Origin: an uncultured Lachnospiraceae bacterium
Lineage (GTDB): Bacteria; Bacillota; Clostridia; Lachnospirales; Lachnospiraceae
Assembly (NCBI GenBank): GCA_910578345.1
Contig: CAJTRA010000007.1
Coordinates: forward strand, 62,001 to 126,000
Length of the DNA stretch: 64,000 bases
Reading direction: 5' to 3'
Shown here piece after piece: positions 35,021 to 42,667 of the stretch (positions are counted from its first letter, which is position 1; the number at the start of each line of letters is the position of its first letter). The notes under the pieces are model-generated. The model did not search any database and was not told where the DNA came from. It saw only the letters and a program-made list of their open reading frames with translations. The translations under genes were made by a program, and so were the position numbers.

Positions 35021-35860
35021 ATGCAAAATACATTCCAAAAAATCAAGAAATTTCTCCTGCCTGCCATCCTCTGGCTGCTCTTCGAGACAATAGCCGTAAC
35101 CCTTTGGCGCACAAAGCAGAATGCGTTCTATCTATTCAATTTCAGTTATATAGGCACCGCTGTCTCAGCCGGCATTCTCCTGTTCCAGCTTCACTGCCGA
35201 CATGCGCGCAGAGCGACCCAATTTCTAGTCGGAACTTATATGCTTGTCTACCTCGGACTGCTGTGCCAGGAGAATATGCAGATTGAAGGCTTCTGGTATT
35301 ACCTGTGTACAGGTGTTTTTGAGGCGGCAACCATTCATTACGCGGTGGCAAAGATCTTCGGACCGTTGATCTTCGGACGGGGATGGTGCGGCTATGCCTG
35401 TTGGACAGCCATGATCCTCGACCTGCTTCCATTTAAAATTCCACAGCAGCCACGGAAAAATTGGGGATGGATGCGCTATCTCACCTTTGTCCTGTCTTTT
35501 CTCTTTGTGAGCGCCCTGTTCCTTGCCCATGTGCACTCTATCGAAAAGATCATGTTCTGGGCTTTCCTAATCGGCAACTGCCTGTATTATATCAGCGGAA
35601 TAGGTTTGGCTTTCGCACTGAAGGATAATCGTGCTTTTTGCAAATATCTGTGTCCGATCACTGTATTCCTGAAGCCGATGTCCTACTTTGCCATGATTCG
35701 TGTCAAATGCGACGCAAAGAAATGTATTTCCTGTGGTAAATGCAAAAAGGTCTGTCCCATGGATGTTGATATGACAGATCCCGCGAGAAATCGTAAGAAT
35801 GGAACCGAATGCATTCTCTGTTTTGAGTGTGCAAAGGTATGTCCTAAGAATGCGTTATAA
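35021..35860 (+). CDS. Membrane 4Fe-4S protein (NapH/YccM-like)
   Basis: 279 residues. About five or six hydrophobic segments (starting at 9) carry a GRGWCGYACWTAMILDLLP motif between helices and a CKYLCPITVFLKP motif near the end of the membrane part. The C-terminus has two [4Fe-4S] binding sets (CISCGKCKKVCP and CILCFECAKVCP). The family includes NapH, NosR and YccM, which move electrons across or along the membrane; the partner is not encoded nearby. The ATG at 35021 follows GAGGAG; the upstream open frame overlaps the GNAT gene and has no site. Confidence 0.88.
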   Translation: MQNTFQKIKKFLLPAILWLLFETIAVTLWRTKQNAFYLFNFSYIGTAVSAGILLFQLHCRHARRATQFLVGTYMLVYLGLLCQENMQIEGFWYYLCTGVFEAATIHYAVAKIFGPLIFGRGWCGYACWTAMILDLLPFKIPQQPRKNWGWMRYLTFVLSFLFVSALFLAHVHSIEKIMFWAFLIGNCLYYISGIGLAFALKDNRAFCKYLCPITVFLKPMSYFAMIRVKCDAKKCISCGKCKKVCPMDVDMTDPARNRKNGTECILCFECAKVCPKNAL

Positions 35861-35903
35861 CCTTGAGCTGTTACTTTCCTCTACCCTGATATTCACTTCT
35901 CTC

Positions 35904-35932
35904 TTGCAAGATCATAACTTCTATGCTATTGT
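35904..35932 (+). promoter_or_regulatory. Candidate promoter of the MFS leader
   Basis: TTGCAA (35904-35909), 17-bp spacer, TATTGT (35927-35932). RNA would begin near 35938, shortly before the leader ORF. Confidence 0.45.
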
Positions 35933-35954
35933 TGGATATAGAAAGGTGTAATCT

Positions 35955-36050
35955 ATGTTTTGGAAAATGATAAATCTTCAACTTCAGAAAGGCAGCATTT
36001 CTTCACTTGAGGGGGATAGTGCGCCTTTTTCCAGGAAGATTTGCCATTAA
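35955..36050 (+). CDS. Possible leader peptide of the MFS gene
   Basis: 31 residues (begins MFWKMINLQLQKG, ends SRKICH). AAAGG lies 8 bases before the ATG. It lies between a candidate promoter and a terminator-like hairpin, 90 bases before the MFS start. No known stall motif is recognised. Translation is unproven. Confidence 0.5.
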   Translation: MFWKMINLQLQKGSISSLEGDSAPFSRKICH

Positions 36051-36099
36051 AACAGATGTAAACAGGCTCTTTATGGGAATCTTATAGAATTGGTACATT

Positions 36100-36140
36100 A
36101 TCTCCTTAACGGTCAAAATATAAAGTTAAGGAGATTTTTT
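36100..36140 (+). terminator. Hairpin/terminator masking the MFS ribosome site
   Basis: A perfect 11-bp stem (ATCTCCTTAAC at 36100-36110 and GTTAAGGAGAT at 36125-36135) is followed by further T to 36140 and then the ATG at 36141. The 3' arm contains the Shine-Dalgarno AAGGAGA. The structure can both stop transcription and block translation. Confidence 0.75.
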
Positions 36141-37289
36141 ATGTTAAATATCAAAAAACAAATATCGAGATTATATTTATCCTCCATCTTGGGGAACTTG
36201 TCACTGACCGGTGCCTGGGTAGCGATCCTAGCGGCACGGGGATACAGTCTGGTGGAGATCGGCTTTGCCGAAACAATCTTCCATATAACTAGCCTGCTTT
36301 TGGAAATTCCATCAGGCGTTCTTGCCGATGTCTTCGGGCGGAAGAAAATGCTTATCGTCAGCACTATCATGACCATGGTCGGCAATATTATTATGATCTT
36401 TTCCTCTAATCTGTTCCTGATATGTGCTTCCATGATCTTCCAGGCCGCAAGTTATAATTTCTTATCGGGTTCCGGGGATGCGCTTGCATACGATTCTCTG
36501 AAAATGGTCTCACGCGAAGCGCATTACGAGAAGTATGCTTCCAATCAGATGGTCATCTATCGGCTTTGCGGCGGCATCTCTACCCTATGTGCCGGGTTCG
36601 CGCTTTTGATCGGCCATCGGGCCGCGTACAGCATGGATCTTGTGATCTGCATCATACAAATAGGGATCCTCACCTCCTTGCAGGAGATATCCGTAACCCC
36701 TCCTGCCGAAAAATCCCGGCAGGCTTTCTCTCCAGAATCCACTGCCCAAAACGGCGGCTTCCGAATGCTCTTTCATACGATCTGCCGGGAAATGATCGAT
36801 TGCTTTGTCACAAGTCTTTCTTTCCTGAAGACTGCAAGGAGGGCAATTCTTCTGATGTGCTGTAATTCGCTGGTCGGAGCCATCGATATCTTATTACTGT
36901 TTTTTCTACAGGCCAAACTGCCCGAATCCGGTATGTCTGCTTCCTTACTTGGTTTCGCTCTGTTTTTCATGGAGACTGGAGGGCTGCTCGGTGCAAGAAT
37001 CATCCTAAAATGTGGAAAGCTGCGCTACCGGAGCGTGTTTATCATAGCCGCCATGCTTGTCCTCACCGGCGTATTGGCGGAACACTCCGGCAGCTATCTG
37101 ATCATGACAGCGGGAGGCTTCCTTGCCGCACTCGGTGATGATGCACTGCAGGTAAGGACCAATACGATCCTTCAGGATTTGTTTCCCTCACAGCAGCGTG
37201 CGACATTGATCTCCATAGAATCCTTTACTTTTTCCATGATTATGATCGTACTGTCACCCCTTGCCGGAGTGCTCTTTTCACAGTGGTAA
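36141..37289 (+). CDS. MFS transporter (drug-efflux type)
   Basis: 382 residues, about 12 hydrophobic segments. The MFS loop 2-3 motif is seen as GVLADVFGRKKMLI near residue 65. Sequence style fits the 12-helix exporters common in Clostridia, often linked to drug efflux; the cargo cannot be read. The ATG at 36141 is 6 bases past AAGGAGA, itself buried in a hairpin. A leader ORF and that hairpin suggest conditional expression. Convergent with the AI-2E gene. Confidence 0.88.
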   Translation: MLNIKKQISRLYLSSILGNLSLTGAWVAILAARGYSLVEIGFAETIFHITSLLLEIPSGVLADVFGRKKMLIVSTIMTMVGNIIMIFSSNLFLICASMIFQAASYNFLSGSGDALAYDSLKMVSREAHYEKYASNQMVIYRLCGGISTLCAGFALLIGHRAAYSMDLVICIIQIGILTSLQEISVTPPAEKSRQAFSPESTAQNGGFRMLFHTICREMIDCFVTSLSFLKTARRAILLMCCNSLVGAIDILLLFFLQAKLPESGMSASLLGFALFFMETGGLLGARIILKCGKLRYRSVFIIAAMLVLTGVLAEHSGSYLIMTAGGFLAALGDDALQVRTNTILQDLFPSQQRATLISIESFTFSMIMIVLSPLAGVLFSQW

Positions 37290-37311
37290 AAAACAGCTTT
37301 GGAGAAACTAT

Positions 37312-37341
37312 ACGCCCATGCAAAAATATCTGTATGGGCGT
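37312..37341. terminator. Hairpin between convergent MFS and AI-2E genes
   Basis: A perfect 8-bp stem (ACGCCCAT and ATGGGCGT). No long U run on either side, so termination is only probable. Confidence 0.45.
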
Positions 37342-37346
37342 GCGCT

Positions 37347-38657
37347 CTATTCCTCTATTGCCTCTGGCGGTTTCCTCCTCACATCATTCTGCAAAAGCCG
37401 GTAAAGCGCTGCTGCTGTCGGTACACCTAAAAGCATACCGCCGACTCCCATCACCCCGCCGCCGACTGTCACTGCCGCCAGCACCCAGATGCCCGGCAGT
37501 CCAATGGAAGATCCTACTACCTTCGGGTAGATCAGATTACCTTCCAACTGCTGCAAAACTACCAGAAATACAATAAAGATTACCGCTTTGACGGGCGACA
37601 CCGTAAAGATCATAACGGCGCCCACCACCGCGCCAATATACGCGCCCGCCACCGGAATCAATGCCGTGAATCCCACCAGGCAGCCGATCATTGCAGCATA
37701 GGGTAACTGTAGCAAAAGCATACCGATGATACACAATAAGCCCAGTACCACCGCCTCCGTACACTGCCCTACGATAAAGCTGTGAAAAGATCCGTCGAAG
37801 ACATGCAGAACATAGAAGATCTTATCCACCAGCTTAACCGTCAGATATTTCCGCAGCAGTGCCGTCATCTGCCCGCTGATCTTCTCTTTCCCCGCCAGCA
37901 GATAGAGGGCAAAGATAAATCCGACCACCACCGTGACCGTCGTGGAAAAGACGGACGATACGATCCCGGCAGCCGTGATCATTGCGCCGCCCAGGCCGCT
38001 CCACAAGAAAGAAGACAGCTTTGCCACCCATTCCTGCCAGCCACCCATATTCTCCAGATCCATTGCCATAAGTCCGTTTTCTCCTTCCAGCCAGGAGCTG
38101 ATCCGCAGATTATCTTCCAACCACTGCATGACATCCTGCAGCACCCCTGGTAATTCCCGGAACAATAACTGCATACAGCTTAGAAGTTCTGGGACAATCA
38201 TCCGAATAATCAAATAAATCACCAGGACAATACTGATCAGCGCCAACACCAGGCTGACGAGCCGGCGCCACCTCTGCAAGGCAGGAATACCATTCTTTCC
38301 CGGCCGCTTTTGCTTTCCATCTTTCCTGGCCGACGGGTCATTTGGTTTTTCCTGCCGGTTCTGCTCTTCCTGGTCCTCCTGCTTCTTCTGACTGTCCCGG
38401 CTCTCCTGAATCTCCTGCTTTTTCTGTCCGTCCTGACCCTCCCGGCCAAACTTCCGCAGTCCTTTCTCAATAAATGTCATGGGAATATTTACAATATAGG
38501 CAATGACGCAGCCCAAGAATAAAGGCATGGCCGCCCCCAGCGCAATCCCCGCCACATTCATGCATGCCGACCAATAATGTGTCAACAGAAAAAGAACCAT
38601 CACTGTCACGCCGATTCGAAGACAGCTTTTCCACTTTAATTCCATATTCCTATCCAT
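37347..38657 (-). CDS. AI-2E family transporter with charged loop insertion
   Basis: 436 residues. The first helices (about 11-58) are followed by a Lys/Gln/Glu/Arg-rich stretch (about 71-123, with QKKQE repeated) and then the membrane core with VVGFIFALYLLAGKEKI, GQCTEAVVLGLLCIIGML and FTALIPVAGAYIGAVVGA, the hallmarks of the AI-2E/TqsA/YdjB family. Members export diverse small molecules or act as Na+/H+ antiporters; the cargo is unknown. The insertion is hydrophilic and cytoplasmic by topology. The ATG at 38657 follows AAAGG closely. Confidence 0.88.
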   Translation of the reverse strand: MDRNMELKWKSCLRIGVTVMVLFLLTHYWSACMNVAGIALGAAMPLFLGCVIAYIVNIPMTFIEKGLRKFGREGQDGQKKQEIQESRDSQKKQEDQEEQNRQEKPNDPSARKDGKQKRPGKNGIPALQRWRRLVSLVLALISIVLVIYLIIRMIVPELLSCMQLLFRELPGVLQDVMQWLEDNLRISSWLEGENGLMAMDLENMGGWQEWVAKLSSFLWSGLGGAMITAAGIVSSVFSTTVTVVVGFIFALYLLAGKEKISGQMTALLRKYLTVKLVDKIFYVLHVFDGSFHSFIVGQCTEAVVLGLLCIIGMLLLQLPYAAMIGCLVGFTALIPVAGAYIGAVVGAVMIFTVSPVKAVIFIVFLVVLQQLEGNLIYPKVVGSSIGLPGIWVLAAVTVGGGVMGVGGMLLGVPTAAALYRLLQNDVRRKPPEAIEE

Positions 38658-38744
38658 GCCTTTCTTACAGCTCTCGAATCTTTCCGCCCGGACGCAGACA
38701 TTGCTGCCCCATCTAATCCGCTTTCAAGTGCCAACTTTCTGGAT

Positions 38745-38773
38745 AGTATACCATACTCCCTCTGTCTTACCAA
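38745..38773 (-). promoter_or_regulatory. Promoter of the AI-2E family gene
   Basis: On the minus strand TTGGTA (38768-38773), 17-bp spacer, TATACT (38745-38750). The remaining intergenic stretch to the fic gene (to 38968) shows only AT-rich sequence and no clear second promoter. Confidence 0.6.
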
Positions 38774-38968
38774 TGTCTTTTTGCTTAAAGTTTTCTTAAA
38801 CCGATCCGTACTTTGAGCGGTTCGGGAGTTTTAAGCGTTTTATGTTTGTAAATGGACTTTTACTGGAATGACGCAGAGGTTTGTGGTAAAATAATATCTG
38901 TGCCCGTTTGTGATAAAGAAGCTTTCACAAGACCGACAGCAGTGAGAATATACCAGAGGTGACAGACA

Positions 38969-39988
38969 ATGCCTGATCATTACACACCGCCATTTACAAT
39001 GACGGATGAGATTTTAAATATGGTGATAGAAATCGGTGAATTGGTCGGCCAGATTGATGTACTCAACCATCTGTCTGCCAATTTGAAACTGCGCCGCGAA
39101 AACAGAATTAAAACGATCTATTCCTCTCTGGCGATAGAACAGAACACCCTGACACTGGAGCAGGTAACCGACATTATTGACGGCAAAAGAGTATTGGCGC
39201 CACCAAATGAAATTCTCGAAGTGAAAAATGCTTATGATGCGTACAATCTGCTGCCAAACCTGGATATGTACTCCGTAAAAGATTTACTTCGAGTTCACAA
39301 GGTAATGACCGCAGGACTCATGAAAGAGTCTGGTGTATTCCGAAGCGGAAATGCTGGCGTTTATGACCACAATCATGCTTTAATCCATGCCGGCTCACCA
39401 GCCAACTACGTTCCGGGACTTATAAAGGAATTATTTCAATGGTTAAAATCTTCCAAAATGCATCCTCTCGTTAAATCATGCATTTTTCATTACGAATTTG
39501 AATTTATTCATCCCTTCGCCGACGGGAATGGGAGAACCGGAAGACTATGGCACACGTTAATTCTCCATGACTGGAAAGATTTCTTCGCATGGCTCCCGGT
39601 AGAAACAATGATACATGAAAACCAGCCTGATTATTATGCTGCTCTTAATGCTTCCAATACTCTGGGAAATTCCAATGCATTTACAACCTTTATGCTTCAT
39701 ATGATCCTGGATATGCTTAAGGAAATCGTCAGGCCACAAAATGACGGTATAAATGACGGTATAAATGTCGGTACAAATGTCGGTACAAATAAGAAGGAAC
39801 TCTCCCAGGAGGAAAAAATCCTTCTCCTGCTGAGAAACAACCCCAAAATGACCGCTTTACAGTTAGCAGCCAACTTAAATATATCCCAACGGCAGATAGA
39901 AAGGGCAATCGCATCTCTGAAATCTGTCGGTAAGCTAGAGCGCATTGGCGCCACCAAGAACGGTTATTGGAATGTGACAGGACGGTAA
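38969..39988 (+). CDS. Fic family protein with C-terminal winged helix
   Basis: 339 residues. The Fic core motif HPFADGNGRTGR (181-192) is intact, so AMP transfer or a related reaction on a hydroxyl is expected. The N-terminal SLAIEQN segment (near residue 53) resembles the inhibitory helix whose Glu blocks ATP binding. After the catalytic domain a four-unit NDGI/NVGT tandem repeat (258-273) forms a linker to a C-terminal winged helix (LLLLRNNPKMTALQLAANLNISQRQIERAIASLKSVGKLERIG). Target unknown. Followed after 7 bases by the YbaK-like gene. Confidence 0.93.
   Translation: MPDHYTPPFTMTDEILNMVIEIGELVGQIDVLNHLSANLKLRRENRIKTIYSSLAIEQNTLTLEQVTDIIDGKRVLAPPNEILEVKNAYDAYNLLPNLDMYSVKDLLRVHKVMTAGLMKESGVFRSGNAGVYDHNHALIHAGSPANYVPGLIKELFQWLKSSKMHPLVKSCIFHYEFEFIHPFADGNGRTGRLWHTLILHDWKDFFAWLPVETMIHENQPDYYAALNASNTLGNSNAFTTFMLHMILDMLKEIVRPQNDGINDGINVGTNVGTNKKELSQEEKILLLLRNNPKMTALQLAANLNISQRQIERAIASLKSVGKLERIGATKNGYWNVTGR
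39740..39787 (+). repeat. In-frame 12-bp tandem repeat in the fic gene
   Basis: Four consecutive 12-bp units (two AATGACGGTATA, two AATGTCGGTACA) encoding NDGI twice then NVGT twice. Gain or loss of a unit keeps the frame and changes the linker length. Confidence 0.9.
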
Positions 39989-39995
39989 AACAAAC

Positions 39996-40478
39996 ATGAA
40001 GAAAAACACGGATAAAACAAATGTCATGCGCATATTTGATCAAAAGAAGATCCCCTACAAATCCTATTGCTATATCGATTCCGGAGTGATCAGCGGGATT
40101 GATGTCGCCACGGTCTTAAGACAGGACCCTCATCAAGTATTTAAGACGCTGGTGACAGTCGGGAATTCCAACAATCATTACGTATTTTTAATTCCCGTAC
40201 ACCAGGAGCTGGATCTGAAGAAAGCCGCCAAAGCAGTCGATGAAAAGAATATCAGCATGCTCAAGTCAAGGGATCTGCTGCCGTTGACCGGTTATATCCA
40301 TGGCGGCTGCTCTCCGGTCGGCATGAAAAAGCAGTTTAAGACTGTAATTGATGCATCTGCCGCAGATTTTGACACGATCATTTTCAGCGGCGGCAAAATA
40401 GGATATCAGGTAGAAACCTCTCTGGAGGAACTGAAAAAGATTGTCCAATTCGAATTGGAAGATCTTATTGTTAACTGA
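39996..40478 (+). CDS. Cys-tRNA(Pro) deacylase YbaK/EbsC-like
   Basis: 160 residues, the length of free-standing YbaK enzymes. Motifs include VFKTLVTVGNSNNHYVFLIPV, the LDLKKAAKAVDEK helix and GYIHGGCSPVGMKKQF, which lines the editing pocket. It would hydrolyse mischarged Cys-tRNA-Pro. The ATG has AGGACGG about 9 bases before it and lies 7 bases after fic, so co-transcription is likely. Confidence 0.92.
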   Translation: MKKNTDKTNVMRIFDQKKIPYKSYCYIDSGVISGIDVATVLRQDPHQVFKTLVTVGNSNNHYVFLIPVHQELDLKKAAKAVDEKNISMLKSRDLLPLTGYIHGGCSPVGMKKQFKTVIDASAADFDTIIFSGGKIGYQVETSLEELKKIVQFELEDLIVN

Positions 40479-40499
40479 GTATAAAGAAAGGCTATTTCC

Positions 40500-40955
40500 A
40501 TGAAATACGAAATCATACGCTTAACCGACAAACCAAAACTGCTGCAGACCGCCGCGAAATGGTTCCATGAGAAATGGGGCATTCCCCTTGAAGCTTATCA
40601 GGAGAGTATGCAGGAGTGCCTTACCGATAAAAATCCAGTACCTCAATGGTATATGGCAATAGAACATGGCCGGATCATCGGCGGCCTGGGCGTGATCGAG
40701 AACGATTTCCACGACAGAAAAGACCTGACGCCCAATGTCTGCGCCGTATACACGGAAGAAAGCTATCGCTGCCGGGGGATTGCAGGCGCACTGCTCCGCT
40801 ACGTCTGCGCTGACATGAAAGCACAGGGCATCGACACGCTTTATCTTGTGACAGATCATACCTCTTTCTATGAACGCTATGGCTGGGAATTCCTCTGCAT
40901 GGTACAAGGAGACGGCGAGCCTGACCTGTCACGAATGTATATCCACCGAACTTAA
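40500..40955 (+). CDS. GNAT family N-acetyltransferase
   Basis: 151 residues. The acetyl-CoA loop is ESYRCRGIAGALLRYVCADMKAQG (near residue 81-104), ending in FYERYGWEFLCMVQGDGEP. The ATG at 40500 has AAAGG 9 bases before it. It may belong to a fic-ybaK-GNAT-DUF3788 run of closely spaced genes. Substrate unknown. Confidence 0.9.
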   Translation: MKYEIIRLTDKPKLLQTAAKWFHEKWGIPLEAYQESMQECLTDKNPVPQWYMAIEHGRIIGGLGVIENDFHDRKDLTPNVCAVYTEESYRCRGIAGALLRYVCADMKAQGIDTLYLVTDHTSFYERYGWEFLCMVQGDGEPDLSRMYIHRT

Positions 40956-40985
40956 ACCAAATAGAATCCAAAAGGAGGGGCCAAA

Positions 40986-41402
40986 ATGATTGATCTACAG
41001 GACAAGAATCATTGTCCCACACTAAATGAACTGGGAGAATATATCAGAAATCCCTTATTCACCAAATTCTGCGGCGCAATGAAAACCGAATATAACTGTA
41101 CTGAAAAAATAGAATTCAGCGCCTGCAGCATGGAAAAAGGCTGGAACATTAAATTCCGAAAAGCTGGAAAAACTCTGTGTACCATCTATCCCAGGGAACT
41201 TTATTTTACAGTCATGGTCGTAATCGGCCAAAAGCAAAAGGCCGCCGTAGATGCCATTCTGCCCGACTGCACGACGAAACTGCAAACGATCTATAAACAG
41301 ACAAGAGAAGGAAATGGACAGAAATGGCTCATGATCGATCTTGAAGATGAAGACGATCTATACTATGATCTGTTCCGTCTCATCAAAATTCGCAAATCTT
41401 GA
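40986..41402 (+). CDS. DUF3788-like protein
   Basis: 138 residues, soluble, no membrane segment. It has the pattern seen in DUF3788 proteins: a central GWNIKFRKAGKTLCTIYPRELYFTVMVVIGQK followed by an acidic stretch (DLEDEDDLYYDLFRLIKIR). No function is established. AGGAGG lies 7 bases before the ATG. Confidence 0.7.
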   Translation: MIDLQDKNHCPTLNELGEYIRNPLFTKFCGAMKTEYNCTEKIEFSACSMEKGWNIKFRKAGKTLCTIYPRELYFTVMVVIGQKQKAAVDAILPDCTTKLQTIYKQTREGNGQKWLMIDLEDEDDLYYDLFRLIKIRKS

Positions 41403-41431
41403 TCTTTTTTATAAAAATTTCTCATATTTCC

Positions 41432-41462
41432 TTGACCTTATACCAACTATATCCTTTATATT
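41432..41462 (+). promoter_or_regulatory. MerR-type promoter with 19-bp spacer
   Basis: TTGACC (41432-41437), 19-bp spacer, TATATT (41457-41462). The over-long spacer with a partial dyad (ACCTTATACC/ACTATATCC) is characteristic of promoters twisted by MerR-family proteins and sits 36 bases before the MerR gene. Confidence 0.7.
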
Positions 41463-41498
41463 GAGCTTACAAAGAAGCGGTAAAGGAGGTCTTATCCC

Positions 41499-42488
41499 AT
41501 GAATATCAATGAATTGGAACGTCTCACGGGAATCACGAAGCAAAACATCCGTTTCTATGAAAAGAAGGAATTGCTTCATCCCGCGAGAAATTCCGAGAAC
41601 AACTATCGAGAATATACACAGGAAGATCTTACCAGACTAAAGGCAATCAAGCTTCTGCGAAAGCTGGATTTGTCATTAGAAGATATCCGCAGAATCCTGC
41701 AAGAGGAAGCGCCTCTGGCTGAAACGCTCGCGCAGCATCTTAAAGCATTGCAGGAGAAACAGCAGGAACTGAGCGCCTGCATCGATGTCTGTAGAAACCT
41801 GCTGTACAAAACCCGGTCCGCCATAGCGCAAACATCTATGCATTACGACCGGACATCAGCGTCTGCACCGCACGATACAATGCAGGAATCTCCAGCATAT
41901 GACTCTGCGCGGGAAAAATCAGGGCAAACCGTCCTGCACAGTGACAATCATCTGCATTCGCAGCTGGCACTGCTGAATGTAGACGAGACACTCAGAAAAA
42001 TGGAGGAAATGGAGAGGAATGGAGGGAAATTTATGTCGATTATTCAAGATTATAAGAGATTTGCCGAAACAGAACATTTAAGAGGTTTTTCTTTCAAACC
42101 GGATACTATGGTAATGAACCCTGACGAATTTACAGAAGCATTGCAACAGTATGCCAAAGAAAACCAGTTAAATCTGATTGTCATAAAAGAGGGTATGTGT
42201 CCCATTTTCAGAATTGACAACCTGGAATATAAGGCTGAACGTATCTTCGACCGCTTCGGCGCAACGGTCCACTGCTCTCTGACACATCCAGAGGACCTGG
42301 AAGCCGGACTGGAAGACATCTCCCCTGCCCGGAAGCAGATCTACAAATTTGTACATGGCCCCTGGTTTTTCCTGCTGATGCTGTTTCTCATCATGGCAAT
42401 CAGCCGTCGCAGCTTTCTGTGGGCTTTTCTGGTACTGGCGATGATCGGACCATATCTTTGGTGGGTATTTATACGTTATTTCAGATAA
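41499..42488 (+). CDS. Membrane-anchored MerR-family regulator
   Basis: 329 residues. The N-terminal MerR helix-turn-helix and wing (LERLTGITKQNIRFYEKKELLHPARNSENNYREYTQEDL) is followed by a coiled coil (about 65-115), a linker, a soluble middle domain (about 180-285), and two C-terminal hydrophobic helices (about 288-305 and 308-325). Ordinary MerR proteins are soluble; this one is probably tethered. The ATG has AAAGGAGG upstream. The 19-bp-spacer promoter ahead of it suggests autoregulation. Ligand unknown. Confidence 0.88.
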   Translation: MNINELERLTGITKQNIRFYEKKELLHPARNSENNYREYTQEDLTRLKAIKLLRKLDLSLEDIRRILQEEAPLAETLAQHLKALQEKQQELSACIDVCRNLLYKTRSAIAQTSMHYDRTSASAPHDTMQESPAYDSAREKSGQTVLHSDNHLHSQLALLNVDETLRKMEEMERNGGKFMSIIQDYKRFAETEHLRGFSFKPDTMVMNPDEFTEALQQYAKENQLNLIVIKEGMCPIFRIDNLEYKAERIFDRFGATVHCSLTHPEDLEAGLEDISPARKQIYKFVHGPWFFLLMLFLIMAISRRSFLWAFLVLAMIGPYLWWVFIRYFR

Positions 42489-42514
42489 CTAAACGCCTGT
42501 ATCAAAGATATCCA

Positions 42515-42543
42515 TTGACAAGACACTTGTCATGTCATTTATT
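42515..42543 (+). promoter_or_regulatory. Promoter/operator of pncB, NiaR-like palindrome
   Basis: A perfect 17-bp palindrome TGACAAG-ACA-CTTGTCA (42516-42532) overlaps the -35 TTGACA (42515-42520); TTTATT follows after 17 bp (42538-42543). Similar TGTC-rich sites bind the niacin repressor NiaR in Firmicutes. A second dyad, TTTACA-N8-TGTAAA, lies at 42562-42581. NiaR control is inferred. Confidence 0.5.
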
Positions 42544-42667
42544 GTGCAAACCTCTTCCCTATTTACAGCAATTGGTGTAAAATGCATATGAAAATAATAA
42601 ATCACTGAACAAATGTCAATGTTCCATGATAGAGGGAATGCCTGACATTGTAAACGGAGGAATGAAA

